Shown here one piece after another: positions 12,101 through 23,400 of a stretch of 64,000 nucleotides of DNA; position 1 is the first letter of the stretch, and every line of letters starts with the position of its first letter. Source of the stretch: Xiphophorus maculatus (lineage: Eukaryota > Chordata > Actinopteri > Cyprinodontiformes > Poeciliidae); the NCBI RefSeq assembly GCF_002775205.1, contig NC_036457.1, forward strand, positions 9,586,996-9,650,995. Direction: 5' to 3'. The translations under genes were made by a program, and so were the position numbers. The notes under the pieces are model-generated. The model was given only the letters and a program-made list of their open reading frames with translations. It made no database searches and was not told where the DNA came from.

Positions 12101-15100
12101 ACTACAAGTTTTCTCCTCTTGCAAAGAAATTAATCTGTTTGGAAATATTTCTAGTAACAAAAAAACCCCAAAACATACACAGTCATGAGGTGTGTGTTTT
12201 TCTGAGGTAACGCCATTGTCCAAGTAAAGCTGTTAAGCTACAAGCAGCTGTTTGCTAAGCAGCCCACTGCAGGCTAGCTACCTGAGAAAATATGAGCTAA
12301 TTTAAGCTTATTATACTTGTGTTATGTTATAAAGAGCACAACAGGTTGTGTATTCTATGCAATAACCAGTAGGAAATTAATGTTTATTTTTGCTCAAATG
12401 TTTGTTTATATTATATCCTTTACTTTTACATTACTGAGTAATTCCTACAACACTACAGTCCTTCAATTCAACTGCATCATACCGTGAGAAACTCGTACGC
12501 CTAATTATTTTTTATGTTTACATTATTACTCCAAAGAACAGTAACCATGCAATTAAATAGGCAAATGACTGCACACAGCTGGGAGAGGAATGGGATAGGA
12601 GCGGATGAGATGAAGGCTGGTGGAGAGGGGTGGCTTTCTGCCCTCCCATGGGTAGGGGGTGAGGATGGGGAGTAAATGCTCCAGCTCCCCCATACCCCCA
12701 GACCATGGCCCATTTCATTCTTCTCTTTTCTCAATGAGAGGATTAAGCAAGACTCTCTCAGTGCGGCCACAAGGACTCTCTCAATTTCGGGGTGACTATC
12801 AGGACAGTGGTGAGAACAGGAAAAACAGTTAATAGAAGAAACTGTATATCCCAGTAGAGGATGATGCTGTGGTAGTCTAAAAGAAATCAGACTAAAAATG
12901 GAAGAAAGTAAAGAAGCAAGAAAGAACAAAAGAAATACTATGCATTCCTGGCTAGGGCATTGTGGCTAACGCTCTTAAAATGCTGGAGATGGAGTGAAAG
13001 TGTCTCCAAAGAAAGCTAAAGAAAGGAGAAGGAGAGAAGCAAAGCTAAGTTGACACCACGTGTATTGAAAAGTGAGAGATGCGCCGCTTCTTCTGTGGTT
13101 TTATGCAAAGCAGGGTCACACAGGGCTATGAGGTGCACAATAATGCTGATTACACGCATATGCTAATTATAACACGCTAATCAAGTACAGTAGCCTTATA
13201 TTCAAGGCTAATGCCTGGAGACAGCTTCCATCCCCTTAAATTCATTTCTTTAAGAAACAGTGGAAGCTATAAAACAGTTGAAGGCTGGTAGCCAATCTAA
13301 ACGCTTCAGGTCACTAACTACAGGGGTGTCAGTCAACTGAAATGACAAGTTAGAGATAAAAGATGAGGCAATCAGATGAGCCTTGTGACTGCCAAAGAGT
13401 TTTACACTAGCAGTAAAAAAAATGATGAAATGTGAAACCGTCAAGATTTAACACAAGCCAGCTACAAGAAATGTCATTCATTTGCAGAAAATGGTTTAAT
13501 AGCCGAAACAGTTTATTTTGTCTGAGACATAAATATTTGCCTTAGTAAAGTTCAACGAGGCTTGTAACCTACACTAAATTAAGACAGGCTATTTAATTTT
13601 AACATTTGGAAAAGCAGTTGAGAAAAAAAGGCTTTTTTCAAAGTTGTTTCTGCTGAAGATTTTAACAAAAGCATGTCTGTCATTTTTGACATCACTTTCT
13701 CATCATTAGACCAGGGCTAAACCTTTTAGAATATGCTGTTGCCATCTCAATGCAGGTTGCCCTCATTGCTCATTTCTGTTACTCATCAAAACTTTAAAAG
13801 TAGGTGGTGATGGCTGTGGGCAGGAAAGGTCTCCTGTAGCAGTTTGTATTACTGATGCAGTAATAGCAGAGGCTTTGAATAAGCCTCTGTCTTTACTTAG
13901 AGTGTCTTTAGTCAGAGTGTTTGACAAAAGACATTCTGTTGTACTAAGACAGTCCCATGAAGAAAATGGCCAGGGTTGGCCACAATCTTCTTGATTTTAT
14001 GTAAAATCCTTCTTCGCACCATCATCTCCATAGGTCAAAAGTCACCTGACTCCATGTAGTGTGGACTCCTTTGGCCTGGGTCACCAAGAGGTCACCACAT
14101 TTTCAGTCAAAGTTTTGCAGGGAAATTTTTAAAAGGTGAATTTCCCTTAGAACTGCCTTAGTTCTTTCTAGCATAGTTTCAAAAATGTATCAGAAACATT
14201 GTTGAGAGAATTAGGTCCATTTGACATAATAGCAATGGGACCAATTTTCAGTTTTAGCCTATTTTCCACTACATAGGAGACAGATGAGGCAATGAATGCT
14301 TTATTTCCTGTTGTGGCCCATCTTCTTCATAGTTTGACATGTGCATTTAGACATGGTATGCTGCTTTAATTTGACATAATCTCAAACAGTCCACTCCTTT
14401 GAATTGTATGTTTTCTGTTATCAATGTCCTAACTTTACCATGTAATATTTCCCTTACTGCAAAGGACTACCATGAAATTTCATTTTGCACCTTCATTTGT
14501 AGTACAAATGAAGACAAATGGATGGAAAGAACTTCTCTGCAAGTTTGACAACGGAGTTGGGGGAAGGAAATGTGTCGTAGGAGGTATGGAAAAAAGTGGA
14601 AAATCTGTCAGCAAGCTGCATCCTGTTTGTAAGCTCTAGAGGAACTGACTTCACCAATCAAAGCCACCAAATTCAACAGTGATTAGACACTGCAAAGTTT
14701 ATGCCATGCTGGATCCGTTTATTATCTAATCTGTCCAAGACTTTGTGTAATACTTAATCAGTCAGGACTAGGCAGTGAAATGATGTCCTGAGTCTTTTTC
14801 ATTAAATACTTTTGTTGAGGGTATTCAAACTGAACGCAAGTCACGTAGACTACTTAGTGTGACTATAACTGTTATCTATTTATTGCAGTCATCATGGGGC
14901 GTGCCTTGAGTTCCACTCAAGCACGAGTCAAGTTTATGGTGAGATTTTGTGGCATTTGTTTTAGATGAAAACATTATTTTACTACTACTAATTACAGATA
15001 TAAACCTTGTGTTAAGAATAACAGAGTTGAACTTTAGAGAAACTTAACAAAAACAAACATTTCACTTCACTTTCTTAGTAGATGGAATGTTCCTATAAGT

Positions 15101-15771
15101 GAAACTGAAATATTAACTTAAATATTAGCTGTTTTAATGACGAGAACGTGTAAAATCAGCTTCTAGAAGCTCCCAGATCTTAGATTCTGTGTTTTTCTTT
15201 GACTAGTTTTATTTTTAGATCGGTGCTTTATGAGCTTCCTTCTACAGACAAGCAAATTCAGGTTTCATTTCAGTTTTCATATTGTCCAATCTTGCATATA
15301 TTTTAAAATATTTTTAAAACTTCGCTTGTACGCTAACACTAGCTAACAGTGCATAGCATTGCGTAATTAAGGCAATGTCTGATAAACCCAGCACCCACAC
15401 AAATACTAACAACTAAACACTTTTTATTCAAAAATAATACCCAAGTATGCAAATACTTGTGAACTATGTGTCAACATTCGCATTTGTTTCTCGATGACAA
15501 CACTGATGTCAATTATTTATAACTTTGACTAAAAGGAAAAGCCAGGTCAGCTAGCTTGGGCAGCTAGCTAACAAGCTAACGTCACTAGCACTTGTTAATG
15601 CAGCCTCACCTTCAGCCTGACTTCGTACGTCGTATATCTGCCTCTGCCAACCCCGACAGTCTCAGGATTGCTCACATCAATCTCTAGAAAATTACTCGGG
15701 GGTCCATACGCGTCATTTAGGTTTTGGGGCTTAGTGTACAGCCTTCTCGTATCAGCTATAGCATCAGCCAT
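3080..15771 (-). CDS. snx3: sorting nexin 3 (SNX3), complete, 4 coding exons (span includes introns)
   Basis: SNX3 is a PX-domain-only sorting nexin that binds phosphatidylinositol 3-phosphate on early endosomes and works with retromer to recycle cargo such as the Wntless receptor (family knowledge). Coding exons on the minus strand are 15610-15771, 6819-6914, 5366-5490 and 3080-3185, together 489 nt or 162 aa plus stop, the same length as human SNX3. All junctions are GT-AG and phases agree. The PX domain covers about residues 27-151. The four PI3P-contact positions are present: Arg70 and Tyr71 (in RRRYSDFEW), Lys95 (in PPLPGKAL) and Arg118 (in EERRQG). The start gives [10 protein letters not shown], matching the family N-terminus; an in-frame ATG six codons upstream (15789) is less likely. 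The C-terminus ends SKIRQA. No defects are seen. Confidence 0.97.
3186..5365 (-). other. snx3: snx3 intron 3
   Basis: A 2.2 kb AT-rich intron. Several short open frames exist, but none shows codon character or a recognisable family. The stretch around 3590-3740 has a low-complexity, repeat-like look that I could not assign to a family. No RNA gene was found. Confidence 0.7.
5366..5490 (-). CDS. snx3: snx3 coding exon 3 (residues 87-127 and part of 128)
   Basis: The exon encodes [10 protein letters not shown] through EQFLN and the first two bases of a Lys codon. The acceptor ends in GAG after a run of T, and the donor is GTAAGT. Lys95 and Arg118 of the lipid-binding site lie here. The order ALFRQ, rather than mammalian AFLRQ, is a small substitution. 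Confidence 0.95.
5628..6677. mobile_element. non-autonomous hAT-like element, host of a nested MITE
   Basis: The left end near 5631 reads GCTAAGTTCACAAAGTAG. The right end near 6677, read on the minus strand, is GGCTACATTCACACAGTAGG. These are imperfect terminal inverted repeats of a kind I associate with short teleost hAT elements. GC-richer subterminal blocks on both sides (5700-5850 and 6500-6600) support one element interrupted by the AT-rich insertion at 6050-6406. No transposase frame is present. Exact ends and target duplication are not resolved. Confidence 0.5.
6050..6406. mobile_element. MITE with perfect 13-bp terminal inverted repeats
   Basis: The element starts CCTGTCACAATAA (6050-6062) and ends TTATTGTGACAGG (6394-6406), a perfect inverted match that extends to 17 bp with one mismatch. 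The inside is AT-rich and noncoding; the 93-codon open frame within it is a by-product of low GC. The CCTGTCAC terminus resembles a widespread fish MITE. Flanking TTAA-like bases suggest a Kolobok or piggyBac type target, but this is unproven. Confidence 0.6.
6819..6914 (-). CDS. snx3: snx3 coding exon 2 (residues 55-86)
   Basis: Ninety-six nt after a CAG acceptor (6915-6917), ending at AAG before donor GTAAAC. It encodes [10 protein letters not shown] through ERESK, including the PI3P-binding RRRYSDFEW motif (Arg70, Tyr71). Both ends are in phase 0. Confidence 0.96.
8370..8760. repeat. unassigned repeat-like block
   Basis: About 390 bases of balanced composition, sharply distinct from the AT-rich flanks, with two overlapping open frames (87 and 76 codons) lacking recognisable domains. 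It looks like a remnant of an interspersed element, but I could not name the family. Confidence 0.25.
13040..13240. promoter_or_regulatory. candidate conserved non-coding element in snx3 intron 1
   Basis: A block of balanced composition contains a cluster of homeodomain-type cores and an octamer-like site: GATTA at 13148-13152, ATGCTAAT at 13160-13167 and TAATC at 13178-13182. It has no coding frame and no repeat features. Conservation cannot be measured here, so this is a candidate only. Confidence 0.3.
15610..15771 (-). CDS. snx3: snx3 coding exon 1 (residues 1-54)
   Basis: The exon begins with ATG (15771-15769), encodes [10 protein letters not shown] through TYEVRLK, and ends at AAG followed by the donor GTGAGG. 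It ends in phase 0. It contains the start of the PX domain, including the family-typical [18 protein letters not shown] stretch (here with D before AYG). Confidence 0.96.
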
Positions 15772-17324
15772 TTCTCCCTGTCCTCCCAATCAGCTAGGGA
15801 TGCTGTCAAGGCAGCCGCAACACGTATATGTACTTAATGCTTTGGTTCTTCAAAATAAAATACCTGGAACATAGCACTTCCTTCTACTTCAACAATTTAT
15901 GGGGAAAAGCTTGGAAAAGTTGTATTATATATACACTACCGCTAAATGTTTAGGTTTCTGACATTATTTATGTCAAATTACTATTTTAGTATATTAAATA
16001 TCTGCTATGTGCTTTTATGTTGAATGTGCGTTACGTAAATTATGCTGCACTCTAACAGATTGAACTTCCGATCAGCTGAGGTTCAGCTGACGGAGCTCAA
16101 CCACTTGTTTGAAGCTCAGCTTGTTTACGACTCGCCAGCGGGAATGTTGGTATAATTAATCATCGTCATCATTAGTAGACAGAAGACAAAATTGTCCAGT
16201 TTGATTATTTTTTAACCAACTGGAATATTAAACTTTGTGTTTAAATGATATAAATGTATTTGTGTGTACGCTATTGCATTTTGAGTTAATATAGTCAATG
16301 TTTTCGTTCTACTCACTTCAACGATAGACCGATGCATTACTCACACAGTAAGTAGTTTTGTTACGAAATACTTTCTCTTTACCCTTCCTTGAGTAATTTC
16401 TTGGATGGCAATTTTTCACTTGAGTTAAAATTACTTAAGTGAACTGCTGTATGCAAAAACCCGCATACTATTTTTTGAACATGTATTAAAATAATTTAAT
16501 TAAACAACTTCAAGATGAAAACATTCATATTTCCTGGAAATATCCTCTTAACTAAAATCAACTAGAAGCTCAAACGTCAGAATTTTCACAAGGAACAATG
16601 CTAGCATATTTTTTCACTTGGCTTTCTGAAATCCTGAAATGCTGCTGAAATGTACAATATAATACAGGAACTTGAACTTGCTGAAAAAACAATAAATCTC
16701 CTGTATGTCTTTTTATCTTCTTCTTTTAGGACCACCTAAAAGACGTGGGCCACTATTTGAAACCAACAACAAAAGTGATAACAAAATTCCAAGAGGTAGT
16801 ATGGTGTAACTTGAAATTTGAAACATCTTAGCTAATCTGTAAATGTAAATTTATGAAGTTAAAACGTGCTTTTTTTTTAGACTACAACAAGATTTTGTGT
16901 TCATAATTTAGAAATAGCATAATTGTTTGTGGTTTACAAGTGTGACAGTGGTATCAGTTGAGGGTCTCCCCAAGTTGTGACATAAGGAGGCACAAACAAG
17001 ACAAAAACAAGAAAGCATGTGAATCTAAAATTTTACAACACATCAATCCTCTTCTTCTTTTAAAGTCATAAACATAAAATTATTTATTAGGTGGACAACA
17101 TAAATGAAATAAATTATTTTTATATTTTTCATATATCATATGAATCTGATAATAGTAATTTACTCAATAGTAATTTGCTAAATTCATTTTTACAATAATG
17201 TTAGTTACCTTTTGATTTTTTTAACCCGTTGTATTAATTTAATTGTATTTTATTTTATTTTTTTGACAACGTTACAAGATGCAGTGTTATGTATCTCAAT
17301 AAAGTTGCAGCGCTTTGAAGCATC
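15772..17324. other. intergenic region between divergent snx3 and afg1l
   Basis: This 1.55 kb gap separates the start codons of two divergent genes and must contain both 5' UTRs and promoters. Bases 16060-16150 and 16730-16795 have higher GC. The rest is AT-rich, and no TATA element at a convincing distance is seen. An exon-like chain (16144-16922) is described separately. Confidence 0.6.
16144..16922 (+). other. exon-like chain, possible micro-gene or upstream noncoding exons
   Basis: Three pieces read as spliced exons on the plus strand: a first piece ending ATG TTG at 16149 before GTATAA; 16730-16795 (66 nt, open in phase 0) after a long pyrimidine tract and TTTTAG, before GTAGTA; and 16881-16922 after TTTTTTTTAG, ending in TAA. 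Joined, they give an open frame of about 37 codons that I do not recognise. It could also be a lncRNA, an upstream afg1l exon set, or chance. Confidence 0.15.
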
Positions 17325-17439
17325 ATGGCGTCCTACATGGTTCCAGCCGCTGTTAAATCCTCTGCAGTGTTTTTGTTGACAAAACGAGCTCAATCTGTAA
17401 ATAAAACCTGCCGTCTTCCACGGAGTGCCACCGCAGAAG
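17325..17439 (+). CDS. afg1l: afg1l coding exon 1 (residues 1-38 and part of 39)
   Basis: Starts at ATG in the context CATCATGGCG and encodes [20 protein letters not shown] through RSATAE. It ends in phase 1 at donor GTAAGA. Basic and hydroxylated residues with almost no acidic ones suit a cleavable mitochondrial targeting sequence. Confidence 0.9.
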
Positions 17440-20400
17440 GTAAGAGTTCGGTTCGTAGTTTATAAAATATTTAATGGGCTTGTTTTTGCTGTCTGTACAA
17501 ACTTGTAAACATTGTAAAGTTATTAACGCAGGCATACCATCGCTGTACTTTGAAGGTTCCAGGTGGTGGGGGGTTTTCAGTCTCTCCGTGTCGTCCCGCT
17601 TCTCCTCGGACACTTCAGCTACAGATCTTTGTGGCTCCGGTGACATTGTGGGTCACTTTGAGCGGCTTGTGCAAAGTGACTCCCTAAAGAAGGACGTTCA
17701 GCAGAAATATGTTCTCCAGCAGCTGGCTGTACTGCAGCAAACCTTAAAGACTTATACTAACAGTATGTACCTGAACCCACCATTAACACAACACGACAAA
17801 GATCACAGCAGGCATCCTCAAAATGATGATGCTACAACAATCAAAACGGTAATTTCACTGTATTGCTGTCATGTGTGTCAGATTTACAGCTGAGCGTAAT
17901 GATTTCATAATATGAGTTAAATTATCTCCTGCATTAAAACAGTACGTATAGGGACAATAATACTAGCATTATTGCCTGTGCATAATAATATTTATTGCAG
18001 AACTATGGTGCTGCTCCTTGTATTTTAGTGAGACACTTCTTATAAAATCACATTTGAATAGTATTTCATGTAGTGAGACAAGTAACAAGCAGTTTATTGG
18101 TTTATATCAACAATCATCAAATTAAATACATTTCAAATATTCCTCTTCTCTACAACTTCTCATCCAGATACTATCAATGAAATTGTATAACAGCAATATG
18201 CCTAAAAAGTCAATGTAACTCTACAGAGAAACAGCATGTGCACTTGAGAGTCTCCATTCAGTTTCCATGGTAACCAAATGTTATACTAGTTGATTGGTGA
18301 AGGGAGTCCATAGTAGTATTATAACTTCTTCAGGATTCAGCTCAGATTTACATAACAGCATAAGGACATCTTGAAGCAGATGCACTACGTTGCTGTTTGG
18401 AAAGAAGATCAGATGTGTTGCTTTACATGGTCTTAATCAAAAACACTGCAGATGTACACATTGGGTCTTTGAAGACTTTTTTAATCAATGCTGTTGTCCA
18501 GGAGACAAACATGGCAAGTCTTAAATTTTGGTAGAACAGGTCTGGCCTGTCACAGGAAGGACAAATAAACCTAAGATGCACATAATCCCATAGTATCATC
18601 CTCAAATGAATTATGCACATATAAAAGATTAGCACTTCAAAGGAACAGAATACAAATATGTATCTCTATTTCATTTTTAAGATTATTTGAAGTTTATCTA
18701 TTATTTGATGCAAAATTTCAAAAGTACATCCATTATATACTGCTCTAGAAACCCACATCTTGATTTGACAGCCTTTCCTCTACCTTGTGTGGATATAGCT
18801 TATCCACATCTCTCTTCAAGTGACGCCTCCAGTTTAATTGTGGATGTTCAGGATGTTTGCTTAGAGTCAATGTGACAAATAAAATCTTCATCTTGAGCTT
18901 TCTAGCAAAAACATTAAGGTTTGGGTCAGAGTTGACAAGTATGTGTAACACTAAAGTTACCCTAGATCTTGAAGTTACTACTACATTGGCTCCCTGCCAC
19001 AATTCTGAGATTTGTTGAATTTAGCATAGACCAGATAAACTACTAACTGCACAGGAAAACCTATTCTAACCTGTTCTTCCTTTAGAAATTCTTTGGAGCA
19101 ATAAGATATAAAAAGGTATAATGTCTGTGCTTTGTAGGAAATAACACTAAAGCCAAATGTTTTTTAAGAAAATCAAAGAAGGTTTTAAAAGCGGGGCAGA
19201 TTTCCTTTGAGAATTTCAGCTTAGGCAACTGATGTTTTAAAAGTTGGGAGAACTACAGTTGACTAAACTGTATTCAAGTTGCATCACTGATGGTGGCCAT
19301 GGGGTTCAGGTCAAAGGAAGGGTAGGGGTCTGGGAAGCTTATTGTGCGTGTGAGTTATGAGCGGCATAATGCAGGGGGTTGTTGTTGTTTTTAGGTCAGA
19401 GGAGCTGACTGTCTCCTATTTGGTGCTGGGAGTCTCCTTTTTTTTGCATGTTTTTGTTGGTGGGCTGGCACAGACACACAGGGTTAGGCAGAGATTTTGG
19501 AAGGCAGCAGGGCAGGCCTCCTGCTGGGCCTGTCCCGGCACCCCTCTCGCTCTCTCACCGTCCCCATGCAGTAATGAGGGGATCCCTATTGTTTGGGCCA
19601 TTCTTGTCTTTTTTGCTTTTGATTTGGGCTACTGACAAATGCTTTGGTGTTAGGCTATCAACACCAGTGCAGACTGCCCCACCCGTCACCCTTCTCCTTT
19701 TGCACCTTATTTCTTGCTCTGTCTGTCACACACACATTCTCACTGACTGCGTACTTACGCAATTATTCCAGTTTAAATCAGGTCATACCACAGTCCTTCG
19801 GTGTCCGTTCTCTGTGAGAGTGCCGCCATTGTCCCCACTAACTGACCGAGTCTGTGAGGAGAGTACACTTGACTTAATATTGACCCAATGTGGCGTGGTT
19901 TTGCGGATGGTTGACTGACAATGGACTATTGTTTAGTCCGAGCCGCCCTCTTTAAGTTGAACGTACAGTGTAGAGTCTCCTGCATTAAAGTTAAACCTAA
20001 CTTGGACTCCTACAATCTCCTCTGTGATGACTCTGGTGAGAAATGCAGCATCTATGGCTTTAAAAAAATGTAATAATTTAAAAGGAAAGGAGGTCCATGT
20101 CCTGCATATGAACTTTTCACTCATGTGCCAGTCTGTATCGTCCACCAGGAGGCTAGACTGGCCCGTGTAGCTTAGCTAGACAAAGTCGCTGAGGGAGAGC
20201 CTTGTCCTTCTCCACTCTGCCGTGGCAGAATGGCTACCAGCCACCACTGACAATTACCCCACCATGCCGGAGGGCAGTTTGGGAAGTCAAGGAGAAGTCG
20301 CACGCTGTTACGCCAGAGCAGGCGGGAACAGCCTGTTGGTCTTTCATTTTTTCGTGACTAGTTTAGGAGAAGCTTTTGGGGGAGCGGGAGGGTGGCAATC

Positions 20401-23400
20401 AAAAGAGGAGGGAAGAAGCAACAGGTTTAGGCTATTAATTTAGGTTTCCATCTGCAGTTGCCGCCAGTTATCAGAGTCAAGTGCTCCTTGTGCTGTGGGG
20501 ACCAAGTGCATCTGGACTCCAAGTACCATCTTCATGAAATGGTTTCTAAATTAAATATTAAGAGGACAGTTCTTTTCTTTTAGAAAGAGGCATTTAATCC
20601 CAAAGCAGGTCGTTATTGTCCGGTCACAAAGATGGAGATAGTCTAACGGCAGCATTCCTAAAACTTATAATTTAGCCATCTACAGACTTGTATGAGCTAT
20701 AAGTAAATCTTGTTTATGAACAAACTGATGGCAGATACATTTACACGCTTCGTTCTCCTTTGTGATAGTTGGCTTTCTCTTGTACTCTCAGCTCGGTCAC
20801 ACAGAGGATGGGTTTTTTTGAAGCAAAGACCTTTTTGATAATAAGAGGCAGGCAGCACAATGACTTCCAGCAGCACCTCAATGCTACAGTACCGTATCAC
20901 AATTAGCAGCGCTAAACGGGCCGTGCACACAAGTCCACTCCATCTCGTACGGAGCCTCATCCAGACCTCTCCGTTTTGTCTGACAAATCCCCCCATTGTT
21001 CCTCTGATGATGCTTTTCTTTCGTGGGAACCCTGGCTTGTCTTGTTGATTAGATCCCCTTTGTCTTCGTCTCCTGCAGTGGGCCAGTCTGGATCATATGA
21101 AACCTCACACTGTAGTGCTGGCTTTATGCCTTGGCGTACCTTGTTTATTAAATGATGCTTTAGTTATATTCAGTAATAGGGAGTTTGTTACTGTTTCGGG
21201 CCGTATGAGATGGTATGTTAGGCAAAATTCGAAACATCTCAGCACTTTTAGTCACAACCGAACAATTTAGCTGCTAATTGGTAGAACAAATTAATTATTA
21301 TAGATATTCTAATGCTATCCTTTAAATGTAATGTAATTATGCAAATTCTTTGTCCATAAACTTAAGTAGAAATATAGAAAAAAATATATCAAAATTTAAT
21401 AGTGATTTTGAAGTTCCTGCAGAAAATATTTTACATAAGTAAGAAAAAAGTTAAGTTGCCTTCTTGTCAGCTGACTGGTAGTGTGCATTAACAGGTGGGT
21501 AAGGGGGAGAACAGAACCAATTACTCTGACGTTTGCTCTGGCATCTTGTTAGGACTGCATTCCATAAAATGCTAAGTTTTGAAGGTAGGGGTATCTTTAA
21601 TCTACCTAGTCAAAACATGGATTTCATACAAATCAGAAATTTTGGGGGATTTTAAGTTACCACAAAATATTGAAGCACTTGAAATTCAAAAAAGGGTCAA
21701 TTCACAGCATCTCTGGCCCTTTTTTTTATCAGAATTTTAAACTCAACATGTGAATGTTAACTTGGAAATTATGTAAATTCCAAATGTGATTATTATTCAG
21801 TTTACTTTTTGTAAGTTAAGAATTTTAAGAACCCGATTTTATTGGTCCCCTCTTAATGTGACTTGAACTGTTCTAGATCTTGAAATACAGTCAGTCTTAC
21901 TCAGTCCAGATGCCGAAAAACATCCCACACTTCTGAATTAGAAACCAACTTTGTCATTGGGCAAGATGGGTAGGTCATGTGGATGATAAAAACAAAATTA
22001 AGTTCAATGTTTGACACTCAGATGATGAGAAAGTTGCAGAAAACTGTCAGCAAAAAGAAAAAATTTGATAAGATTATTTTTCCAATTTATACATAAAAAT
22101 TATCATCCAAAATCTTTATCTGATTTTTATTTAACTCAAGAACTGCATCAAAGTACATGTTGTTGTTATTTATGGCACAAATAAAAGCTTGGAGCTTTTA
22201 ATTTAGATGCATCTAATAACAAGAGAAAAAAATCTGACTATTCAGTTACACCAATCCAAATTAAGAAAAAAATTACCTATTGATCAGGGCATCTGAAATT
22301 AAATTTGATAAGTAGTTAATACATAATTCAAACAGGATATTATTAGGATAATAGCTGAATATTTTGAAAACTATCAGAGATCAAAGACTTAGAATAAGTG
22401 CCTCTCATTGTAAATGCTTTTAAAACTTTCTGTGCTGCTGTGATGGCCCGGACCCTCTTATAAAGGAGTGTTCACTGGTTAAAAAGAGAACATTATTGTA
22501 AAAGCTTTTAATTAATTTTTTTACCCCCTAAATAGAAACCTCCTCCTCAACAACCACCACCACCTAAGGGTCTCTATATATATGGAAATGTTGGTAAGAA
22601 TCTGCGTCTGTATTATGGCTTAATCAATAAATAAATCATCTTTGTTGTTTTTTTCTCGTTACATCTGACAAGTTTGTTGTTATTACTAAGTCATTATATT
22701 CTCCTACTTTCTCCAATTTTGTGAACCTTTCAGGCTCAGGGAAGACCATGCTCATGGATTTGTTTTACTCCCATGTGGAAAACAGTTGCAAAAAGAGAGT
22801 CCATTTTAACAGCTTCATGTTGGATATCCATAAGAGTAAGCAGCGACTTCCCTTTCCTCATTACATTTTGACTTTCTGATAAAATTTTGTTTTCTTCTTA
22901 AGCTCATAGTGCATTGGCGAGCCTATATTTATCCATCTGTTTGTCCCCATGCTAATTGTCTGCCATTATCCGTCCAGGTGAAATTACAGCTTTATTCAGC
23001 GCCGTCAGTAGTTTCGGCTGCCGACGCAGGTGCGCTTTTAAGATTTTCCTGACATTTGTCTGCTGCTTAAAGGGATCCACCGCAGGAAACAAAGCCTGCC
23101 GAAGCGAAGGCTAGGGGAAATGTTCAACTATGACCCCATATCCCCGGTTGCCATGGAGATCAGCAGTGAGATCTGCCTGTTGTGTTTTGATGAGTTTCAG
23201 GTGAGCAAGTGCATTACAGACATTATTTTAAAGTGTGTGTTGAGAGATAATGTGTTTGTTCTAAAAGGCTCCTTAAGATGTTAACCAGACAATAACAACT
23301 ATAAACATTAATCTTTTACATCAAGTCATTATAAGATAAAAATAAAAAGCTATCAAAATGTAAAGAGCAGCACGATTACCATCCTACTTAATGTGACAGT

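Larger units (their letters stand above)
6915..15609 (-). other. snx3: snx3 intron 1 (8.7 kb)
   Basis: Large intron after the first coding exon. Contents seen: a GT-rich patch near 7660-7700; a repeat-like block of higher GC at 8370-8760 of unknown origin; purine-rich and GC-balanced tracts at 9140-11250 and 12590-12720; a regulatory-looking block at 13040-13240; otherwise AT-rich sequence. No splice-supported exon or RNA gene was found. Confidence 0.7.

Noticed and set aside
12501..12929. 142-codon minus-strand frame in snx3 intron 1
   Set aside because: It is composed of low-complexity Ser/Pro/His stretches from a pyrimidine-rich strand and has no domain or conserved start. It looks like a compositional artefact.
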